From positions 23,052-34,851 of the forward strand of contig MU631966.1 in assembly GCA_026770615.1 (NCBI GenBank): a stretch of DNA of 11,800 nucleotides. The letters run 5' to 3'. The notes beneath the pieces are model-generated. The model was given only the letters and a program-made list of their open reading frames with translations. It was not told where the DNA came from and searched no databases. Shown here piece by piece: positions 7,601 through 11,800 of the stretch. The stretch is from Pavlovales sp. CCMP2436 (taxonomy: Eukaryota; Haptophyta; Pavlovophyceae; Pavlovales). How positions within the stretch are numbered: position 1 is the stretch's first letter; every line of letters begins with the position of its first letter. Both the position numbers and the translations under genes were made by a program.

Positions 7601-9335
7601 TCACCGGCTGCGCGCGCGCTGCAGCCGCGGACAGTTGATCTCAGGCGCTGCAGGTGCGAGCTCGTCTGCCACGGGAGTAGAGCTAGCGGGCTCGAAGGCC
7701 GGGGCCTGGCCTAAAGCTGCGGCTCCCGCTGCTGTCGCCTCGCGTGCCGCTGCCCGTCCGCCACGCTCGCGCTGGGCGTGGCAACGCGCCACAGCCTGAA
7801 GCATTAGTGCAGCGGCGACGCACCCGTCAAGCCGCCCGCTGGCGAGCGCCTTGGCGCGCTGCGAGCGCTGCAGTACTTTAGCGGCGGATGCGCGAGCCTC
7901 CAAGTCCGCTAGAATGGGCGCGAGCAGCTCGAGCTGCCCAGCGATCAACACCGGGCCGTCCGTAGCGTACGGGCAGTTGCAGTCTTCCTTGGACGAGCGC
8001 CCGCACTTGTAGCAGAACTCGTGGCCGCACCTACAACTCATGTGGTTGCAACTGTCGCGCATGGGCACACGAGGGGGGGGGGGGTCGAGTGAGCGCATGA
8101 GCGAGGAGGAATCCCATCCCGCTGGCGTGCGCATTTAGCTGCACGCACCCTTCCGACCGTTGCACGAGCACGTGACAGCGCGGGCATCCCTGCGTGTTGC
8201 GCCGTGCCCACTGCCCGAACGCGTCGTCCTCAATGAAGACGGCTTTGAGCCGGCCCTCGTACTGCTCGTATTTGTTTTTGCAGAAGCCAGCGAAGAGCTC
8301 GGGCGCTAAGCGTTTCACGTCCTTCTCCGAGAGGCACTCAGAGCAGCCCTCGCCCATGCAGCGCGCCTGCTCACACGCAGCGAGGGTTGGGGTTGGGGTC
8401 AGGGCTGGGTTGGAGTTGGGGTTGGTGTTGGGGTTGGGTTGGAATTGGGGTTGGGGTTGAGGTTGGGGTTGGAGTTGGGGTTGGGATTGGGTTTGGGGTG
8501 GGGATGGGGTTGGGGGTGGGGTTGGGGGTGGGGGTGGGGGTAGGAGTGAGGGTTGGGGTTGGGTTTGGGGTTGGTGTTGGGGTTGGGGTTGGGGTTAGGG
8601 TTGGGATTTTTTGTGGGTTGGGGTTGGGGCTAGGGCTGGGGCTGGGGCTGGGGTTGGGGTTATTGATTGACAGGGCTTTCACACCTCCATGCGCGCTTCA
8701 TTCACTGTCACTTCGATTTGCGATACCCAGCAGCCGCAGCAGAAGTAGTGGGCGCACGACCCAGGAGGCTTTCGCGGGTGAGAGAAGTGGACAAGAGGCT
8801 TGATGGCGAAGCAGACTCCGCACTCGCCAACAAACGGCCTCGTGCCCGTCCGGCAGGACCCGCACATGCGGCCCGGGGCCAGCGCATCGTCGGTGCCGAC
8901 CGGCGCGCCGATCTCGGCGGCGGAGCGCCAGATCTGCCTCTTGCACACCTCGCACGCGTGCTTCTTGTAGCCGCCGACGAGGCCGATCGCAGTGGGCTCG
9001 GGGTTGACTATCGCAGCGGTTTCAGCGTTGGCGTTGGCGTTGGCGAGGCCGATCGTGGCAGTCTCGGCGTTGGTGAGACCGATAGTGGCGGACTCGGCGT
9101 TGGCGTTGGCGATGCCGGCGGGCTCGGCGTTCGCGGCGGGCTCGGTCGTGGCGGCAGCGGCGTTGACGTTGGCGTTGGCTATCGCGGCGAGGTCAGTGGT
9201 GTTAGAGGACATCGGACAGCAGCCTGGGCACTCAGTGGTGCAGCTTGTCCCTTCACAGGCTTCACACGGTTGGCGTTCACAGGTCGGACGTTCACAGGAC
9301 CGTTGATGGACTGGGCGGCGATTCGACTTAAACAT
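7601..9335 (-). CDS. RBR-like E3 ubiquitin ligase: RING1 and RING2 without a clear IBR
   Basis: Three exons, 9335-8685, 8366-8149 and 8051-7601 (TGA at 7603-7601), give 439 residues. Junction phases 0 and 2 agree on both sides, and the second junction restores a textbook RING2 motif. RING1 uses C172, C175, C194, H196, C199, C202, C220 and C225. RING2 uses C278 and C281, then [19 protein letters not shown], in which C291 occupies the position of the ubiquitin-accepting cysteine of parkin and Ariadne proteins and H293 follows it. RBR ligases take ubiquitin from an E2 on this cysteine before passing it to substrate. The usual IBR zinc ligands between the two RINGs are absent. Upstream, C128-x2-C131 and C158-x2-C161 could form a further zinc site, and residues 49-118 are an Ala/Asn/Thr-rich repeat tract. 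The C-terminal 130 residues are Ala-rich with IQ-like segments ([11 protein letters not shown]). Start 9335 is the first ATG after an in-frame stop; ATG 9212 is an alternative. Confidence 0.8.
8384..8662 (+). repeat. TTGGGG-type minisatellite filling RBR intron 1
   Basis: About 280 bp of degenerate TTGGGG hexamers (variants TTGGAG, TTGGTG, CTGGGG, TTTGGG and one TTAGGG at 8595-8600). It fills most of the 318-nt intron 8684-8367, so the transcript is C/A-rich and the array supplies the pyrimidine-rich region upstream of the acceptor. The G-rich strand is the template strand and could form quadruplexes. It resembles telomere-type repeats but is internal and degenerate. Confidence 0.9.
9009..9180 (-). 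repeat. Coding repeat tract with TTGGCG hexamers
   Basis: Plus-strand TTGGCG recurs (three in a row at 9028-9045, more near 9108 and 9170), giving Asn-Ala runs and imperfect [12 protein letters not shown] units in the RBR-like protein on the minus strand. The unit differs by one base from the TTGGGG of the adjacent intron. Confidence 0.75.
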
Positions 9336-9455
9336 TTTAAAGATTATCACCTGCGCTCAGCTCCCTCCTGCTTCGGCCATATTCCTGCAGGGGCAACAAG
9401 ACGAAATCAGAAACTGGAGCAGAAGCAAACGCAGAAAGAAGGAGAAGAAGAAGAA
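9336..9455 (-). promoter_or_regulatory. Candidate 5' leader with a strong splice acceptor for the RBR-like gene
   Basis: On the minus strand about 60 nt of T/C-rich sequence (repeated TTC) end in CCCCTGCAG (acceptor AG at 9386-9385), about 50 nt before ATG 9335. This looks like the 3' end of an intron in the 5' leader. A donor-like CAG/GTGATAA follows at about 9350. If that donor is used with the acceptor-like TGCCCAG near 9224, the Cys-rich first 41 residues would be removed and translation would start at 9212. Confidence 0.4.
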
Positions 9456-9635
9456 TAAACAATCATTTATACCTTTCAGTTGCAGTGTTTAGATGCTACA
9501 GCGTAGTTGCGGGCTTATATCTCTATTCATTCGCAAAGATTTTAATTAAATACACGATACAGTAATGGGCACATGCCATTGCCATACTATTATTTGCAAA
9601 AGGCGTGTACTGTCAGCGCTGACTCGCATGTCTAG

Positions 9636-9851
9636 CAGCCTCTATTCAAGGTACTCCCCGGCGTATAACATGAGCCGCTATATATGTGCATGAGGGTTTG
9701 GGTCGATCGCTCGACCTCAGCCTGACGTCGACCAAGCCAGTGACTGAAAAACACCTGTTGATCCCTGCTGGGCCGCTAATGTATATATATAACAATAAAC
9801 GTTGAGTGCATTGGGTACACATTTCGACCTATCAGCCAGCCTCTATTCAAG
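9636..9851. repeat. 15-bp direct repeat pair
   Basis: CAGCCTCTATTCAAG occurs at 9636-9650 and 9837-9851, about 200 bp apart in the AT-rich spacer. Confidence 0.85.
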
Positions 9852-9886
9852 TTAGTTAAATTAAAGTATGCGCATCAAATACAAAA

Positions 9887-10119
9887 ATTCAGCTCGGTTC
9901 AGAATTGTTTTCGCTTTTGCGCGGGAATGGTGTTTTGAAAAATAATTCCCGCAAAAAAACGCGGTTCGGAATCGCGATTTGCGTTTTTCTGAAGATTATG
10001 TACATAGAAGCCAATGAATGCCGGAGTTGGTCTAAAATATGGCGAAACCACCTGCAAAAAAGCTGAAACACCTGCAAATTTATGCTTAAAGTAGGTCCAA
10101 ATTCCGAACTGAGGTGATT
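9887..10119. mobile_element. MITE-like element with imperfect terminal inverted repeats
   Basis: Ends 9887-9906 and 10100-10119 are inverted repeats, 16 of 20 bases matching by my count. Beyond them A-rich and T-rich ends extend the symmetry to TA dinucleotides on both sides (9880-9881 and 10127-10128), which would suit a Tc1/mariner-type target site. An internal hairpin pairs GCGGGAAT (9921-9928) with ATTCCCGC (9945-9952). There is no transposase frame. The small size and inverted ends suggest a non-autonomous DNA element, but the repeats are imperfect and a single copy is weak evidence. Confidence 0.4.
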
Positions 10120-10309
10120 TTTTTTTTACTAGTGTCCAGATAGTTAGATGTCTAGATATCAGCCTCGATGGTCAAGTTAGTGATATTGTTGAATCATGAA
10201 CATCGTCAAATATAACTACTTAGCTATGTAAGTATGTGCTGGATGTTTAGCGCACGGCCCGGGCAGCAGCGCCCCCGCCGGCCGCTGCCCGGCGCCACCG
10301 GCCACAATT

Positions 10310-10897
10310 TCACGCGATGTTGGTGTATCTGGCGGAGATAAACTTGACCATCTCGGGGTCGTCCATCCACTTGAACGTAGACACGGGGTAGACGGTGGAC
10401 GCGCCCGCGCGCTGCCCGCACGCGATCTCCACCGCCAGCTTCTCCTTGAAGCCCTTGGGGGGGGCCGTGCCGCGCGGGAGCTTGCCTTCGTGCAGGACGA
10501 GTCCGAACGACGCATACGCGGCGAGCTTGGCGGGGTCGCCCATTAGCTGCAGCCTCCCCACCGGCATAAATGGGGGTGCCGCCTGCTGCACGTGTAGTAT
10601 GTTCCACGTCTCGCCGGGGTTTGGCATGGTCGCGCCCTTGTGCACGTGGTTGTTGAAGGCCAACTCGACCAGGTGTAGCTGCGAACCGCGGGCCTCCAAC
10701 ACAGGCAGGAAGGCGCGGACGGCGGCGAAGCCAGCACGGCTCGCGGAGAATGCCTCCCACTTCGACACGTCTGTGCCCGGGATTTTTTCGGTGTGGTTCA
10801 TCACGAGGACCACGTCGTTGAGCGCGATGCCTTTACGCAGCACGCGCGCTAGCAGGCTGCCGAAGTTTTTGACATCGCCCACAAAGGCCTGCGGCAT
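10310..10897 (-). CDS. Unrecognised protein, C-terminal 195 residues, 5' end unresolved
   Basis: The frame from ATG 10897 to TGA (10312-10310) is GC-rich and codon-biased like the other genes, and reads as a globular protein. It contains VKNFGSLLARVLRKGI, FNNHVHKG, FGLVLHEGKLPRG and KWMDDPEMVKF, and ends ISARYTNIA. I do not recognise the family and assign no function. The frame stays open upstream to 11089, but that part passes through a T-rich tract (about 10970-10983) that looks intronic, and codon bias drops there. A CCGCAG acceptor-like site at 10891-10889 suggests an exon starting at 10888, with a small first exon perhaps at 11089. The next minus gene ends at 11176, so any missing N-terminus must be short, or this is a truncated gene. 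Confidence 0.55.
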   Translation of the reverse strand: MPQAFVGDVKNFGSLLARVLRKGIALNDVVLVMNHTEKIPGTDVSKWEAFSASRAGFAAVRAFLPVLEARGSQLHLVELAFNNHVHKGATMPNPGETWNILHVQQAAPPFMPVGRLQLMGDPAKLAAYASFGLVLHEGKLPRGTAPPKGFKEKLAVEIACGQRAGASTVYPVSTFKWMDDPEMVKFISARYTNIA

Positions 10898-11160
10898 GTA
10901 CACAAAGTATAACGTTTCATACGTGTTACAGTACACAAGTGCTTCAGAACACACGTGTAAAAAAGAAAAGAAAAAAAAAGGGACTTTATGCAGAAGAGGT
11001 GAAGTGGCAAGCACGCAAGGAACATCCTGAAGACTGACCATAAGATATATATAGCGCCGCCGACTGAGACGAGTAGCAGGCACGGGCATCGCAGCGCTCA
11101 GATCAGCATAAATTCTGCATTAATTATAGCTCGATTATATGATTCTTCCTCTTCTTCTCC

Positions 11161-11178
11161 TTATTATTATTATTATTA
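11161..11178 (-). repeat. (TTA)6, read as six in-frame TAA stops
   Basis: Six TTA units on the plus strand. On the minus strand the first is the stop codon of the MYND gene and the next five follow in frame. Confidence 0.95.
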
Positions 11179-11487
11179 CGGTTTTACATGCAGCGCTGAG
11201 TGCCCCTGCGCGTCCAACTTATTCTTCCAGCTGCCCGGCTTGAGGCCCATGTGCGCCTGCTCGGCGCTGGACGACCTGCAGATCTGCTTGTGCGAGGGCG
11301 AATCGGTCTTCTGGCACGCCTCTGCTCGAGGGGGGGAGGGGGAGATTAGCTAGGAGGGCATTGTCAGGAGGGGGAGGAGAGGGGAGGGGGGCGTTAGCTA
11401 GGAAGCTAAGGGTGGTAGGGGGAGGGGGGCTTAGCTAGAAGGTCAGGGGGGGAAGAGGGAGGGGGGGAAGAGCTCACCTGTACAGTA
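11176..11487 (-). CDS. MYND zinc-finger protein, C-terminal exons (partial)
   Basis: Two exon ends join to a MYND finger. The upstream exon ends TACTGTACAG at 11478, with donor GTGAGC. The last exon runs 11321-11176. Joining in phase 1 gives YCTEACQKTDSPSHKQIC, which is the second half of the MYND pattern (C-x3-C-x7-H-x3-C); the first CxxC pairs must lie upstream. MYND fingers usually bind short proline-rich peptides. The usual Trp two residues before P-x-H-K is Ser here. The remaining 33 residues are polar and end HSALHVKP. The 156-nt intron (11477-11322) is very C-rich on the coding strand. The 5' boundary of the upstream exon is uncertain: CCAAG at 11492-11488 would make it a 10-nt microexon, otherwise it extends further. 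Confidence 0.75.
11331..11470. repeat. G-rich intron tract with recurring TTAGCTAG
   Basis: Runs of G (plus strand) alternate with TTAGCTAG near 11346, 11393 and 11432. It forms the body of the last MYND intron and reads as a long polypyrimidine tract on the coding strand. Confidence 0.7.
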
Positions 11488-11637
11488 CTTGGCGGTATTA
11501 ACAATAATAAGAGCAACAGCAATATGCAAGAGTGGTGTAATAACAATAAAAATAATTACAATTATATCCACGCGTAATATCAATGAACAGCAAGCTTGAT
11601 GTTTATTGATTCATTTACAATCTGTAGTTTAATCATT

Positions 11638-11745
11638 ATAGCATTGCCGGTGGCTTTGGCTTTCGCGCAGCTTTGGCCGCTGAGTCCGAATCAGTTAATT
11701 CGGACAGGAAGTTGTAGTCTTACACAAGGTAATTCTTATTTGTTA
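11638..11745 (+). repeat. Dispersed 108-nt repeat, copy B, with hairpin
   Basis: Ungapped partner of 1752-1859 (-). The identical 31-nt core is at 11658-11688, and the hairpin arms GTCCGAAT (11684-11691) and ATTCGGAC (11698-11705) enclose a 6-nt loop. It lies in the opposite orientation to the flanking MYND gene, so the family inserts in either direction. A GTCCGAATC segment resembles a polymerase III B box with one mismatch; no good A box was found. Confidence 0.8.
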
Positions 11746-11800
11746 GGAAGTTGTAGTCTTACACAAGGTAATTCTTATGTGTTAGGAAGTTGTAGTCTTA
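11707..11800 (+). repeat. 39-bp tandem repeat running off the window
   Basis: Units at 11707-11745, 11746-11784 (one mismatch) and 11785-11800 (cut by the window end), each starting GGAAGTTGTAGTCTTA. The first unit is the 3' end of the 108-nt repeat copy B. Confidence 0.95.

Larger units (their letters stand above)
9351..10309. other. AT-rich intergenic region
   Basis: About 960 bp separate the 5' side of the RBR-like gene from the 3' end of the next minus gene. I see TATA-like tracts (CTATATATG near 9678, TATATATATAAC near 9782), a 15-bp direct repeat and a MITE-like element, but no convincing coding frame or RNA gene. Confidence 0.6.

Noticed and set aside
8387..8803. Gly/Val-rich 138-codon plus frame and the Pro/Thr/Asn-rich minus frame over the TTGGGG array
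   Set aside because: Both are translations of the minisatellite, which is removed as an intron when RING1 is joined to the next exon in phase.
10258..10291. GGGCAGC / GCTGCCC inverted repeat as a transcription terminator
   Set aside because: It resembles a bacterial terminator stem but the window is eukaryotic and no T tract follows; likely incidental in GC-rich sequence.
11707..11800. CRISPR-like array
   Set aside because: The 39-bp units are directly adjacent with no spacers, and the context is a eukaryotic intron; it is a simple tandem repeat.

Overview
The window is nuclear DNA of a GC-rich, intron-bearing eukaryote. Exons are rich in G and C at third codon positions, GT-AG introns have C/T-rich tracts before the acceptor, non-coding gaps swing to AT-rich, and there is no sign of operons or ribosome binding sites. 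One gene appears to carry a twin-arginine thylakoid-lumen targeting peptide, so a photosynthetic protist (for example a haptophyte or another unicellular alga) is the most likely source. That assignment is inference.

Layout. 1-224 (+): last intron end and last exon of a tail-anchored cytochrome b5. 900-3887 (-): a five-exon gene for a mostly disordered protein with two TQT motifs and C-terminal coiled coils. Its 1 kb fourth intron is full of repeats, including degenerate copies of its own 3' splice site and exon start. 3919-3943: a 25-bp near-perfect palindrome between this gene and its divergent neighbour. 3955-4734 (+): an intronless MsrA-fold protein that lacks the catalytic cysteine. 5120-7180 (+): an intronless 686-residue alanine-rich coiled-coil protein. 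7601-9335 (-): a three-exon RBR-like E3 ubiquitin ligase with RING1 and a catalytic-type RING2 but no recognisable IBR between them; its first intron is a TTGGGG minisatellite. 9351-10309: AT-rich spacer with a MITE-like inverted-repeat element. 10310-10897 (-): an unrecognised protein of about 195 residues whose 5' end is unresolved. 11176-11487 (-): the 3' end of a MYND-finger gene. 11638-11800: a copy of a 108-nt dispersed repeat whose end is amplified into a 39-bp tandem array running off the window.

The genes do not form an evident pathway. The most unusual items are the cysteine-less MsrA relative, the IBR-less RBR protein, the duplicated splice-acceptor units, and the 108-nt repeat family whose hairpin differs between copies by a compensatory base-pair change. 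All gene models come from reading frames, splice-phase agreement and motif recognition by eye; no database search was run.
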